From assembly GCA_020633315.1 (NCBI GenBank), contig JACKDV010000015.1, positions 158,296 through 222,295 on the forward strand: a stretch of DNA of 64,000 bases, read 5' to 3'. The notes below the pieces were generated by a model, which was given only the letters and a program-made list of their open reading frames with translations, searched no databases and was not told the DNA's origin. This document shows, piece after piece, positions 35,463 through 43,844 of this stretch. A program made the translations under genes and the position numbers. Every line of letters begins with the position of its first letter. Within the stretch, counting starts at the first letter, position 1. Source of the DNA: Myxococcales bacterium. GTDB taxonomy: Bacteria; Myxococcota_A; Polyangia; Nannocystales; Nannocystaceae.

Positions 35463-35489
35463 AACCAGTTGCGAATGATGCAACTGGTT
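35463..35489 (+). terminator. Hairpin after the 460-aa gene
   Basis: AACCAGTTGC-GAATGAT-GCAACTGGTT is a perfect 10-bp stem six bases after the stop codon. No run of T follows, so it may stabilise the 3' end rather than act alone as a terminator. Confidence 0.45.
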
Positions 35490-35554
35490 CGTAGCGTGAG
35501 GGGCGAGGGTAGAGGTCGAGCTCCGCCAAGACACATGTAGCCCCCACACGCACC

Positions 35555-36541
35555 ATGAAACACATCTCATTCAAACTCGCATCCCTCGCAATCGCGATGA
35601 TGTTCAGTCTCGCCGGGTGCGGACAAAGCTCGGAGAGTCCTGATCAAGGCAAAACGCCAGATGGATCATCTTCGGATGGTTTGGGCCGTATCTCATTTCA
35701 CATGGTAGATGCACCTGTCGAGGTCGACCACTTGTGGGTTGTCATCGAGCAGGTCAGCCTCAAGTCGTGCGCAGGAGGCGGATGGATCGATGTGCCAACG
35801 ATTACAGCCCCGTTCGACCTGTTGACTCTATCTACAGGGGAGGCCTTTCAGTATATCTCGCACGTTGCCCAGATACCGCTTGGAACCTACTGTGAAACAC
35901 GCTTGATTATCGGGGAGGAGGCAACGATTGTTCTGAATGACGGCGATAGTCACAGTCTTGAAGTTCCGAGCGGGGGAACTTCAGGCTACAAAATTAAAGG
36001 GGAATATGAGGTCAGAGACGATGCTCTCGCTGTGGTGACGTTGGACTTTGATGTAGAAAAGTCGTTGCACAAAGCAGGAAGCAGTGGAAAGTATATAATA
36101 CGACCAACTATAGAAATAGAAAGCGTTAGGTACGAGTCGAACAAGGCAATACCTGTTGTACTTAAGGTTCCAAGAACCCTATCAGAGGTAATGGCAGGTC
36201 TGCCTCCAGATGTCAGCTTGCGTGGAATGGCCGTCCAGTTTGAGCCCCGGAGAACAGGCACGCTGGCCTTGACGGGTCCAACCCAATCCATTGATGCTGT
36301 ACTGGAGCAGTATGTGCAGGCGCGAGATGAGCTACACAGCAGGGTCCGTAGCCTCCTGATGGCTGGTGGTCCCGAATTTTCTGAGTCAGCCTTGGTGTCT
36401 GCCGAGATCCAGAATTTGAATGACATTGAGGCTGTTCCAGTCGAAGGCGATTCGGTGGTGATCATCAGCGTTTTCGCTGATGGGCCCACGTCGTCCGTTT
36501 CGCAATACGCAGAGTCTGTAGGAGGAACCATCGATGAGTAG
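35555..36541 (+). CDS. DUF4382-domain lipoprotein
   Basis: 328 residues. The N-terminus is a lipoprotein signal (MMFSLAGCG, Cys about residue 23). Residues 44-195 match DUF4382: ISFHMVDAPVEVDHLWVVIE, ending with the GKYIIRPTIEIESV strand, a beta-sandwich found in secreted or outer-membrane lipoproteins. The C-terminal 130 residues are helical with no known domain. Its stop codon overlaps the start of the SLH-domain gene by eight bases, so both products are likely delivered together to the cell surface. Confidence 0.85.
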   Translation: MKHISFKLASLAIAMMFSLAGCGQSSESPDQGKTPDGSSSDGLGRISFHMVDAPVEVDHLWVVIEQVSLKSCAGGGWIDVPTITAPFDLLTLSTGEAFQYISHVAQIPLGTYCETRLIIGEEATIVLNDGDSHSLEVPSGGTSGYKIKGEYEVRDDALAVVTLDFDVEKSLHKAGSSGKYIIRPTIEIESVRYESNKAIPVVLKVPRTLSEVMAGLPPDVSLRGMAVQFEPRRTGTLALTGPTQSIDAVLEQYVQARDELHSRVRSLLMAGGPEFSESALVSAEIQNLNDIEAVPVEGDSVVIISVFADGPTSSVSQYAESVGGTIDE

Positions 36542-38237
36542 ATCAAGGTATCTGACCGCAGGTCTGACTTTCTTTGTTTTTGCTCAGGATCACGCAGCCA
36601 AAGCAGCATGCGACGAGGATTCTGGTCTGTTCGCATTCGACACCTGCTGCGATCCAAGGCCGAACTGGAACTCATTTGTTCCAAACCGCGGACTGTTTGT
36701 GATGACCGACTTTGAGGTCGGCGCAGGCCCCAGTTTTCTGTACTCTGCCTACTGGTGGACATCGGATGAGAGCCTCGCATGGTACGACATGGTCGACGGG
36801 TCATCCCTTGAAATCGAAGCTGTTGTCCCAGAGGAATTTGCATACCCTCACTCTCCCGTATTCAACGGCCCGTACTACAAACCCAAGATCCAAAGTGTGG
36901 CCACATTTCAGGAGAACGTGGATCTCTCAAGCAAGCCAATGTTCCTGGATTATGCAGTGCTCCTTCCCTGCGCCTACAAAGACTCCACGCTTGGTGATTC
37001 GCTTACTGGCAGTGGTGATGTCACGCTGACATTTGGGGCCTCCGCGTGCGCGAGTGAACTCGAAAGCAACACCCTCTATTACTCGCTGGCCACCTTGAAT
37101 ACGCACATGGCAACAAAGGTGGACAAGCTGAGCTTTCAGCCCGGTCGATGGGCACCTGACGAGCCTGTCAAGGAGGCGCTTACTAGCACCTGCGAAGAGG
37201 GGCTGGCAGCAGTCGATCCCGACGCTGCTTTCTCAGGAGGCGCTGCGAGTCAGTGCATCTTCTCTTGTGATCCTGAGTGGGATGACAGTGGTGAGAACGG
37301 GATTGGAGCCTATCCGGTAATCGGGAACGGAAAGCATGGTAGGCCGTTCGATCTTCCGTACTGTGGGACGTGGCATTTTCAATCCCATCCAAATGAAGCA
37401 GATATTTTCTCGTGCAAGGAATTTGAATGTAACGATGGGGTTGACAACGACTACGACCGCAGCATTGACTGTGACGACAGCGATTGTGCCTCGGACGCGT
37501 GCTGCTCGGATGGTGCCTTTGGCTTTGTCGACGTGCTGCCGGAGCACTGGTACTATGAGCACGTCAAGAACCTTGTCTGCCAAGGGACACTGGACGCACC
37601 GACATCTGAAGACCCCTACTTCGATCCACTGGATGGAGCCAACCGCGCCGAGTACCTGAAGATCCAACTTGAGCTGGCGTTTCCTGGCTTCAAGTTTCAA
37701 GCATACACGCCCACATCCAGCTTCCCCGATGTGCCGTCGGATGCCTGGTATGCTCGCTACGTTGGTTTCGCTGCGGACAACGGCATTGTAGAAGGGTACC
37801 CCGATGGAACCTTTCAGCCTGACAACACTGTGAGCAGAGCCGAGGCGGCAGAAATCGCCGTGAACATCGGCAGGGTGGACACAGCAACAGACAGGTACAA
37901 GGAACTACATCAGAATTACGAGGCGCTTAAGGCCGACGGACAGTACCCAGGAGCGGAGTACCCTGATGTGCCGTGGTTCAACGATGACCCATTCGACCCG
38001 TTCATCGATGTAGACTGCGCCAGCGAGTGGGACGAAGATATCGAAGACGCGTACAGCGGGAATTGTTGGTTCTACCACCCGGTCTATGCTCTTCGTGATT
38101 TCGATGGTGCCGCCTGTGGCAAGGAGACCGACGGAGTTGTGCACTACGACCCAGGAGCTCCTGTCACACGAGCAGAGACCGCCAAGATCGCGTGCATCGT
38201 CTCCGGGTACTGCGAACCTGAGCCCTGTGCCAACTGA
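36534..38237 (+). CDS. Secreted SLH-domain protein with Cys/Asp repeats
   Basis: 567 residues. A short Sec-like N-terminus precedes a Cys-containing beta-rich body (residues 30-290). A MopE-like motif CNDGVDNDYDRSIDCDDSD lies near residues 301-319. Then come three SLH-type segments: FVDVLPEHWYYEHVKNLVC, FPDVPSDAWYARYVGFAADN with GIVEGYPDGTFQPDNTVSRA, and a last one interrupted by about 60 extra residues ending in PGAPVTRAETAKIAC. SLH domains usually anchor proteins to the outer envelope. It forms an operon with the DUF4382 lipoprotein gene. Confidence 0.85.
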   Translation: MSRSRYLTAGLTFFVFAQDHAAKAACDEDSGLFAFDTCCDPRPNWNSFVPNRGLFVMTDFEVGAGPSFLYSAYWWTSDESLAWYDMVDGSSLEIEAVVPEEFAYPHSPVFNGPYYKPKIQSVATFQENVDLSSKPMFLDYAVLLPCAYKDSTLGDSLTGSGDVTLTFGASACASELESNTLYYSLATLNTHMATKVDKLSFQPGRWAPDEPVKEALTSTCEEGLAAVDPDAAFSGGAASQCIFSCDPEWDDSGENGIGAYPVIGNGKHGRPFDLPYCGTWHFQSHPNEADIFSCKEFECNDGVDNDYDRSIDCDDSDCASDACCSDGAFGFVDVLPEHWYYEHVKNLVCQGTLDAPTSEDPYFDPLDGANRAEYLKIQLELAFPGFKFQAYTPTSSFPDVPSDAWYARYVGFAADNGIVEGYPDGTFQPDNTVSRAEAAEIAVNIGRVDTATDRYKELHQNYEALKADGQYPGAEYPDVPWFNDDPFDPFIDVDCASEWDEDIEDAYSGNCWFYHPVYALRDFDGAACGKETDGVVHYDPGAPVTRAETAKIACIVSGYCEPEPCAN

Positions 38238-38316
38238 CCCGTGGCTCAGGTTGGCTTGCGAGCCCCGCAAGAAGAACCCGTCTGCCCCAACCCGTTGCGA
38301 GCGGCCGTGCCGAAGG

Positions 38317-38363
38317 CCGCGCCCACCCCACGCGTGGCTTGTTCCGTCGGGGGGTGGGCGCGG
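38317..38363. repeat. 13-bp inverted repeat after the SLH gene
   Basis: CCGCGCCCACCCC (38317-38329) is perfectly complementary to 38351-38363, with a 21-base loop. It lies 80 bases after the SLH gene and may end its transcript, although no T-run follows. Confidence 0.55.
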
Positions 38364-38430
38364 GCATCCGGGCCGCTCGCTCTTCTAGTCCGTTGGGCGC
38401 CTGCGGCGCAGCCCGTAGCCAAGCCCGTTC

Positions 38431-38466
38431 GTCACGGAACCCGTCATGGAATCCGTCACGGAGCGC
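38431..38466 (+). repeat. Three tandem 12-bp repeats
   Basis: GTCACGGAACCC, GTCATGGAATCC and GTCACGGAGCGC follow one another without gaps. No gene spans them convincingly. They lie in the 770-base stretch between the SLH gene and the SIR2 operon, which otherwise holds only the small membrane gene at 38700-38828. Confidence 0.5.
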
Positions 38467-38699
38467 TGCAGTCGTGGTTGGAATTTTCGGCGTAGCAGAG
38501 GGTGATCAAGCTGGAAGATCTTGGCGAGACAGGCTTGAGCTTCCCCTCAGTCGTGGCCGACAGATGGCCCGTTTGGGCCGTTGAGGGGGGGGCCCGCGTC
38601 GTAGGTCCGAGCGCGAGCTGCGGACATCCAACCTGCGGCTGGTCGATCTCGACCAGGTTCGGCGGACGGAGAACTACCGGGGCCGGCGGAGACGGACCG

Positions 38700-38828
38700 C
38701 TACTCAAGGTAGAAGACCACGTAGATCACGGCGAACCCGACGGCCAGGAAGATGAGGCCGACGGGTACGGGACCCCACATGATGCCGAATTTTCCGTAGC
38801 TCCATCGCCACTTCGGGGAATCGGCCAT
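38700..38828 (-). CDS. Small single-pass membrane protein (42 aa)
   Basis: A minus-strand reading frame from an ATG at 38828 gives 42 residues: a basic/aromatic N-terminus (SPKWRWSYGKFG), one strong transmembrane helix (PVGLIFLAVGFAVIYVVFYL) and stop. The hydrophobic profile and positive-inside start look like a genuine small membrane protein. No strong ribosome binding site is visible and no homologue comes to mind. It is divergent from the SIR2 operon, 180 bases from its first gene. Confidence 0.5.
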   Translation of the reverse strand: MADSPKWRWSYGKFGIMWGPVPVGLIFLAVGFAVIYVVFYLE

Positions 38829-39009
38829 GGCGAGTACCTAGCCGATCCCCTCGTCACCGGCAAGTAGGCGCGAGCTTGAGCCGGGTTCCCGGCAGCCCGG
38901 CCACCCGGCCGACGCCGCATCCACAGAGGATCGTGGATCGCTTTCGGTTGCCCGCGCGTGGGGCGGGGTGTAGCCCTAGACCTCCCAAGATGGAAGACGA
39001 TGGACTGCA

Positions 39010-40371
39010 ATGACGCTGGGCATCATCGGTGACTACACGCGACCGCTCACGAGCCATGTGGCCGCCATGGCCAAGCTTCACGCTGCGCTGGAGTCTCTGG
39101 CCGGCTACGAGAAGATCGTCGAAGGGGCGCTCTGGGACGAGCTGACGGGGTTCGCCACGGAGTTATCCGGTCATGCTGACGGGCTACTTTCGGCGGTGCG
39201 CTTGAACACCCCCGCCCTTCGGTCGAAGGTGAGTGACTACGAGCAGCTCGCCGAAGGCTGGGCCGCGGTGTTCGCCGAGCTCGTCGGAGCGGAGTCCGCG
39301 GAGGCGGATGCTTTCCGGCAGGCTCTGGAGCAGGCGGCACAGGATTCGGGGGATCCGCACCGGGCGCAGGCGCTGCTCGAGGGAGAGGCTCCGGTGTTTC
39401 GGGCGGGCGCCCATCTCCTCGAGGAGGGGGTGGGAGGCCAGGCCGTCTTCCTGGACGCTTTCTCGGCGGCCGTGTCGCTACGGCACCGGGTCGCCTACCT
39501 GGCCGCCTATCACCGGGTCCGTCATCTCGAGACCGGGGGACCCGGCCTTGAGGGTGAGCTCGAGTCGGGAGACGGGAAGGTGCTGGCGACGGCTGCAGAG
39601 GATCTCTCCGACTTCACCCAGGCAGGTCTGACGGGCCTGCATGGGGATCTGGTGTCCGAGGAGGTTCCCCTGCAGTCCATTCGGCAGCGCGCTGCGTTGG
39701 TCCTCGACGAGATCGGCCCGAAGATGGAATTGGCTGGGGAGCTTCTCGGAGAGGTGGCGCGGCGCTCGGTGCCCGACTCGCTGCGCGAAGAGGTGTTCGA
39801 GGCATCGTTGGCTCTGGCGGAGGCGGCCTCGAAAGTGGGCGTCCTGATCGCGTATGCCGCCTACGTCCTGGGGCACTCTCATGGCCTGGACGCCCAGAAC
39901 TGGCTGGCGGGAGAGCGCAAGGTCGCCGTCGAGCTCCCTTTTCCATCTCACGTACCGCAGGGCACCGTGGTCGCGGTCGCCCAGGTCCCGGAGATGACAC
40001 CGGGCACCCTCGTCGAGCTGCGGGGCGTTGTCGATGGACTGGAGATCAGCGACGACCCGGCACCCCCCAAGTTCTCCAGCTTCGTCACTCTAAGCGCCTT
40101 CGACGGCAGCGCTTCGGTGCGGCTGCGCGCCCATATGTTCAGCCTCAGGGCCAACGGGCTCTCGGTGGGAGCGAGCTGCAAGGTGCGGGGGTTCGTACGC
40201 CACGGCGAAGGCTGGCTGGCCGAGGGGGAGGTCGGCCTGGATATCGACCGGGTCAGCCTCACTCAGCTCAAGAAGCAGAGCTGGGTCGACGAGCTGACCT
40301 ACCGCATGCGCCCCTACTTCACCCTCTATCTCGACGAGATGAATCTCTTCAATACGCCAGGGAGCCTGTGA
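39010..40371 (+). CDS. Hypothetical helical protein with beta-rich C-terminus (SIR2 operon gene 1)
   Basis: 453 residues. Residues 1-310 are predicted almost wholly helical with Ala/Glu/Leu-rich stretches. Residues 320-420 are beta-rich (TLVELRGVVDGLEIS, FVTLSAFDGSASVRLRAHMF, CKVRGFVRHGEGWLAEGEV), resembling an OB- or small-barrel fold. A conserved-looking tail YFTLYLDEMNLFN ends it. No signal peptide and no catalytic motif. Three bases separate its stop from the ATG of the Gly-zipper gene, and the SIR2-like gene follows, so the three are one operon. Its role might be sensing or scaffolding for the SIR2 effector; that is inference. Confidence 0.7.
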   Translation: MTLGIIGDYTRPLTSHVAAMAKLHAALESLAGYEKIVEGALWDELTGFATELSGHADGLLSAVRLNTPALRSKVSDYEQLAEGWAAVFAELVGAESAEADAFRQALEQAAQDSGDPHRAQALLEGEAPVFRAGAHLLEEGVGGQAVFLDAFSAAVSLRHRVAYLAAYHRVRHLETGGPGLEGELESGDGKVLATAAEDLSDFTQAGLTGLHGDLVSEEVPLQSIRQRAALVLDEIGPKMELAGELLGEVARRSVPDSLREEVFEASLALAEAASKVGVLIAYAAYVLGHSHGLDAQNWLAGERKVAVELPFPSHVPQGTVVAVAQVPEMTPGTLVELRGVVDGLEISDDPAPPKFSSFVTLSAFDGSASVRLRAHMFSLRANGLSVGASCKVRGFVRHGEGWLAEGEVGLDIDRVSLTQLKKQSWVDELTYRMRPYFTLYLDEMNLFNTPGSL

Positions 40372-40374
40372 CCC

Positions 40375-40719
40375 ATGTCCTGTGATGACAAGAAGCAAGC
40401 CTTCGAAAACGGTTTCTTCGATCTCGAAAAGGCGGCCGCGGCCTCTGATGCCGCCCGGCGCAAGCTGGAGAACCGTCTCAAGGCGGCGGGCGCCACGTGT
40501 GCGATTGGGGCCCTCGGGTCCGTGGTGGGGAACCTGCCCGGACTGATCGCCGGAGGTGGTGCATGTATCGGAGCCCTGCTCGTGGCCGACGATGCGGCCG
40601 CAGAGTACGAGAAGGCCTCAAAGCTTCATGACATCGCGGCCCGCAAGAACAGCAAGGCCTTCCTGCAGTACTTCTTGTGTATGAGACGGCACGAGCTCGG
40701 CGAGCCTCCCGTCTCGTAG
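40375..40719 (+). CDS. Small Gly-zipper membrane-type protein (SIR2 operon gene 2)
   Basis: 114 residues. An amphipathic charged helix (residues 8-40) precedes a Gly/Ala-rich hydrophobic segment (IGALGSVVGNLPGLIAGGG through CIGALLVADD, about 42-72) with the small-xxx-small spacing of glycine zippers, then a charged C-terminal helix. Such segments can insert into membranes or form oligomers. It sits between the helical protein and the SIR2-like protein (16 bases before the latter, which has a GGAGG ribosome binding site), so it probably acts in the same system. Confidence 0.7.
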   Translation: MSCDDKKQAFENGFFDLEKAAAASDAARRKLENRLKAAGATCAIGALGSVVGNLPGLIAGGGACIGALLVADDAAAEYEKASKLHDIAARKNSKAFLQYFLCMRRHELGEPPVS

Positions 40720-40734
40720 GAACGGAGGTGGCCC

Positions 40735-41937
40735 ATGGCCAACAAGAGCAAGACCTGGAAACGGCAGGCGGCCGCCAAGGCGAAGAAGCGCAAGAGGGAC
40801 AAAGCTGCAACGAAAGCCAAGGCGAAGACAGGGTCCAGTAGCCATGCTCCCGCCCTGGCCCCCGTGAGATCGGAGAATGAGAGCAGCGACCGGACCACGC
40901 CGGTTCAGTTTCCCTACTCCTACTCCCGGGATGAGGAGGTGGCCGACATCTCGGTGAAGGCACCCCACGTGGTGATCTTGGGCGCGGGGGCGAGCCGGGC
41001 CGCCTGTCTTCAAGGAGACGCGCAGGGGCGCAAGCTTCCGGTCATGTACGATCTGATCGACACGCTGGAGATCGGACCGCTCATCCCCGAGGCGCTCCGC
41101 TCTCTGGACTTCGAGAGCGCCTACGCGGCCATGCGTAGCGACGAATCCCTGCTCCCGGCGTGCGAGGAGGTGGAGGAACGGATCTTCGGGTACTTTGCCT
41201 CCCTGGAGCTGCCGCCCTACCCCAACGTCTACGATCACCTTGTTCTGAGCCTGCGGCCCAAAGACGTGATCGCCACGTTCAACTGGGATCCGTTTCTCAT
41301 CCAGGCCATACAACGCGCCTACCACGTCGGCTATCAACCGCCGCGGGTGCTGTTTCTTCACGGGAACGTGAAGGTAGGATTCTGCCAGGAGGACGGTGTC
41401 GTCGGAGTGCGGGACGTGCCGTGCTCAAGATGCGGAAACCCGCTTTCGCCGTCCAGGCTCCTGTATCCGATCGGGGAGAAGAACTACCAGCAGGACCCCG
41501 TGATCTGGGATGAGTGGCGCGAGCTTTCCCGGGCCCTCAAGAGCACCTACTGGCTAACGATCTTCGGATACGGTGCCCCCAAGAGCGATAAGGGAGCCAT
41601 CGATCTCTTCCGGGAGGCGTGGGGGCATTGGGAACAACGGCAATTCGAGCAGATTGAAATCATCGACATCCGACCGGAGGATGAATTGGCGGATCTCTGG
41701 GATGATTTCATCCATACCCATCACTATGAGGTACACCGGAGTTTCTACGACTGCTCGCTGGCACGCCACCCAAGGCGAACGGGTGAGTTCTACAGGCAGC
41801 AGTACCTCGAGGCGAGGTGGTGTGACGAGAACCCCCTTCCCCGCGAGTTGGACCGGCTCAGCCTCTGGCGTTGGCTGGGTCCTCTACTCGAGGCAGAGGG
41901 GCCAGAAGCGATGATGTCCTTCTACAGGAAGCAGTAG
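40735..41937 (+). CDS. SIR2-like NAD-binding/NADase effector protein (operon gene 3)
   Basis: 400 residues. The first 40 are Lys/Ala-rich, a possible nucleic-acid-binding tail. The SIR2-like Rossmann domain shows HVVILGAGASRAA (83-90 loop), DVIATFNWDPFLIQ with the N-x-D pair (Asn183, Asp185), FLHGNV with the catalytic His209, a Cys pair in CSRCGNPLSPSRLLYP (230 and 233) that may hold a zinc with other ligands, and TIFGYGAPKSDKGA for the NAD ribose/adenine site. SIR2-domain proteins in defence systems (for example ThsA, DSR, SIR2-HerA) deplete NAD+ on phage infection. This operon does not match any of those layouts I know. Confidence 0.85.
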   Translation: MANKSKTWKRQAAAKAKKRKRDKAATKAKAKTGSSSHAPALAPVRSENESSDRTTPVQFPYSYSRDEEVADISVKAPHVVILGAGASRAACLQGDAQGRKLPVMYDLIDTLEIGPLIPEALRSLDFESAYAAMRSDESLLPACEEVEERIFGYFASLELPPYPNVYDHLVLSLRPKDVIATFNWDPFLIQAIQRAYHVGYQPPRVLFLHGNVKVGFCQEDGVVGVRDVPCSRCGNPLSPSRLLYPIGEKNYQQDPVIWDEWRELSRALKSTYWLTIFGYGAPKSDKGAIDLFREAWGHWEQRQFEQIEIIDIRPEDELADLWDDFIHTHHYEVHRSFYDCSLARHPRRTGEFYRQQYLEARWCDENPLPRELDRLSLWRWLGPLLEAEGPEAMMSFYRKQ

Positions 41938-41974
41938 GGAAAGGAGCGGGCGGTCGAGATGTCGGGGGGTCGGC

Positions 41975-43441
41975 TTACGACCGTCCGGCGATCGAGGTGG
42001 CCAGAGCGGCCGCCTCCCGGACGGCTGTGGACCAAGCCTGCGAGGGGGAGGCCGCGGCGTAGGCCTGCACCAGTTCGTTGACCCAGGCGTGGAGCGCCGT
42101 CGGTTTGGCGCTCCTGACCCGAATCTCGGCCTCGAGCTTCTTCAACAGCCAGTGGTTGTGCCCCACGCGGGCGAGGCCCGCCTCGCGCCGAAGGTCGTCA
42201 TCTGCCGCGTAGCCCAGGTAGGGCAGGAAGGGCGTGAGCGGCCCGTCCCGCTCGAGCAGGAGCTTGGTGATCCGGGGTTTTCCCTCCGCCTTCCACCAAC
42301 GCCTGGCTCCGTCGAGGTTGGGTGGGTGGCGCTCGTGGAATGAGGTGCAGTGGGGGCAGGGGCAGTCCCAACCCCGGCCCCCCTCGATCCAGGAGGCCGC
42401 GATCTTGTAGGCCTTGAGTTTGAGCGGGGCCGGGTCATCGACGTAGAGGCTGATGGTGGGGCTCGACCAGCCGTCGACGATGGGGGAGGTGCTATCGGTG
42501 GCGAAGTAGGGCTCGCCGTCCCCCAAAAGCGCGAGCAGGGGCAGCAGGATCGGCGTGCCGGCCCCCAAGGCATGGAAGGCTGGGCGGGGTCTGCCGGCCC
42601 GGCGGTAGCCTTCAACGAGTCCTGCGACGATTTCGAGGACGCGCAGGTAGGGTCGGGGCACGGCGCGCTCGAGCTCGATGACTTGGCCGTCCTGCACGCG
42701 GAAGTCCACGTAGTTGCGGTCAGTCAGCGCGCCGAAGAGGCCCACCGCTACGCCCTTTAGGCCCGCCTCGGCCGCCAGACCTCCGGCCAGCACCGCGCTG
42801 TCGAAGTCCACCGCATGCAGCCCTGCTAGGACCTGCCCCGAAACCGGTCCGAACTCGCCGTCCTCGGTTCGCCTAGCCAGGGACACCGCTCGCCCGATCC
42901 GCTTCTCGAAGAAGTCCTGGGGGAGGCTGGCGTACTCCGGTTCGATATTGAGTGTAGCCAGGGTGCCGAGTGTCAGGTCCTCCATCCCGATCAGGAAGGT
43001 CGGGGCAATGGAGGTCTGGCGGGCGAGCGCGTCCCGGGTGTGCTCCGCGGTCACCTGGGCATCGCTCGCGGCGGCGATCTTCCCGGCGAGGGCTCTGAAG
43101 GCATCCGAGAGATCGGTCGGGAGCTGCCCGGGCCGTGCGTAACGGCCGTCGTGCTCGTCCTCCCAGACCTTTCGCGCCTCATCGAGGGGAGCGGCTTCGG
43201 GTCGGAACCGACGGGCGAAGTCCCGAAGGAGGTCCACGTTGCCATTGTCGGCCACGAGCTCGCGCTGTTGCTGTCGGACCTGCGCCGCCATCTCGGACAG
43301 GCCCCGGGCGTAGTCCGCCGAAAGCAGGTAGGCGTCAAAGCGCTCGTCCTCGGGACGCTCGAGGAAGGTGTAGGGCTTGAGATTGGCGGTGAAATGGAAC
43401 ACGTCGTGCGGTCTTTGAGCGGCGGGGTTGCGGGGTGTCAC
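41975..43441 (-). CDS. tRNA-guanine transglycosylase superfamily protein (DpdA-like)
   Basis: 488 residues. TGT-fold signatures are visible in order: VADNGN (Asp65, the DSGG-like position), LAGLHAVDFDSAVLAGGLAA with VAVGLFGAL (the Q-G/GG-VG substrate loop area), AFHALGAGTPILLPLLALLG then ATDSTSP with Asp316 at the nucleophile position, the zinc ligands C-x-C-x2-C in DCPCPHC (360, 362, 365), and GHNHWLLKKLEAEIR with the fourth ligand His428. These fit DpdA-type enzymes that insert 7-deazaguanine bases into DNA better than housekeeping tRNA enzymes. It is tail-to-tail with the SIR2-like gene (37 bases apart). No preQ0 or other dpd genes were seen. Confidence 0.75.
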   Translation of the reverse strand: MTPRNPAAQRPHDVFHFTANLKPYTFLERPEDERFDAYLLSADYARGLSEMAAQVRQQQRELVADNGNVDLLRDFARRFRPEAAPLDEARKVWEDEHDGRYARPGQLPTDLSDAFRALAGKIAAASDAQVTAEHTRDALARQTSIAPTFLIGMEDLTLGTLATLNIEPEYASLPQDFFEKRIGRAVSLARRTEDGEFGPVSGQVLAGLHAVDFDSAVLAGGLAAEAGLKGVAVGLFGALTDRNYVDFRVQDGQVIELERAVPRPYLRVLEIVAGLVEGYRRAGRPRPAFHALGAGTPILLPLLALLGDGEPYFATDSTSPIVDGWSSPTISLYVDDPAPLKLKAYKIAASWIEGGRGWDCPCPHCTSFHERHPPNLDGARRWWKAEGKPRITKLLLERDGPLTPFLPYLGYAADDDLRREAGLARVGHNHWLLKKLEAEIRVRSAKPTALHAWVNELVQAYAAASPSQAWSTAVREAAALATSIAGRS

Positions 43442-43672
43442 GTTGCCTGCTTCGGGAGGCGTCGCGACATCACTGGCTCGGGAGCATACCGGCTTGTGAC
43501 CTGGGGAAGGCCGTTGTGGAGCGCGCCGTTCGTGTGTCCTAGCTGGATCCTTCGTGCCTTCCGGAGGGGGTCAATACCGACAAAGGAACTCACGTGTATG
43601 CCGGGAGGTGTACCGGCACCGGGACGGTTGCCGGTACAGGTGTGTTTGCGCCCCTGGGGATCGGGGCGGGTG

Positions 43673-43844
43673 TCGGGGAGATTTGTCGGGGTGCTTCGCC
43701 TTCGCTTCGACCCCGACTCTGCTCGCCCGGGCACCATCCACGCTCTTCGTCCCTCGTCCTTGCGGTCCTCGGTCCTCGTTTGTGGGGTGCCTTGCCGAGC
43801 AGAGTCGGGGTCGCCTCTCAGGCGGCCCCGACAAATCTCCCCGA
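43673..43844. repeat. Long imperfect inverted repeat (about 50-bp arms)
   Basis: The left arm has TCGGGGAGATTTGTCGGGG (43673-43691) and CGACCCCGACTCTGCTCG (43708-43725). Both have perfect complements in the right arm at 43826-43844 and 43796-43813; only the middle of each arm differs. The arms are 70 bases apart. The 770-base stretch 43442-44211 holds no gene besides this. It could be a small inverted-repeat element or a cruciform recognition site such as an origin. Confidence 0.75.

Noticed and set aside
38502..38867. 121-aa plus-strand open frame
   Set aside because: It lies antisense to the more convincing small membrane protein and has a random composition.
39010..43441. Complete dpd (7-deazaguanine) modification cluster
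   Set aside because: Only a DpdA-like protein is visible; no DpdB/DpdC, preQ0 synthesis or dpd restriction genes were recognised.
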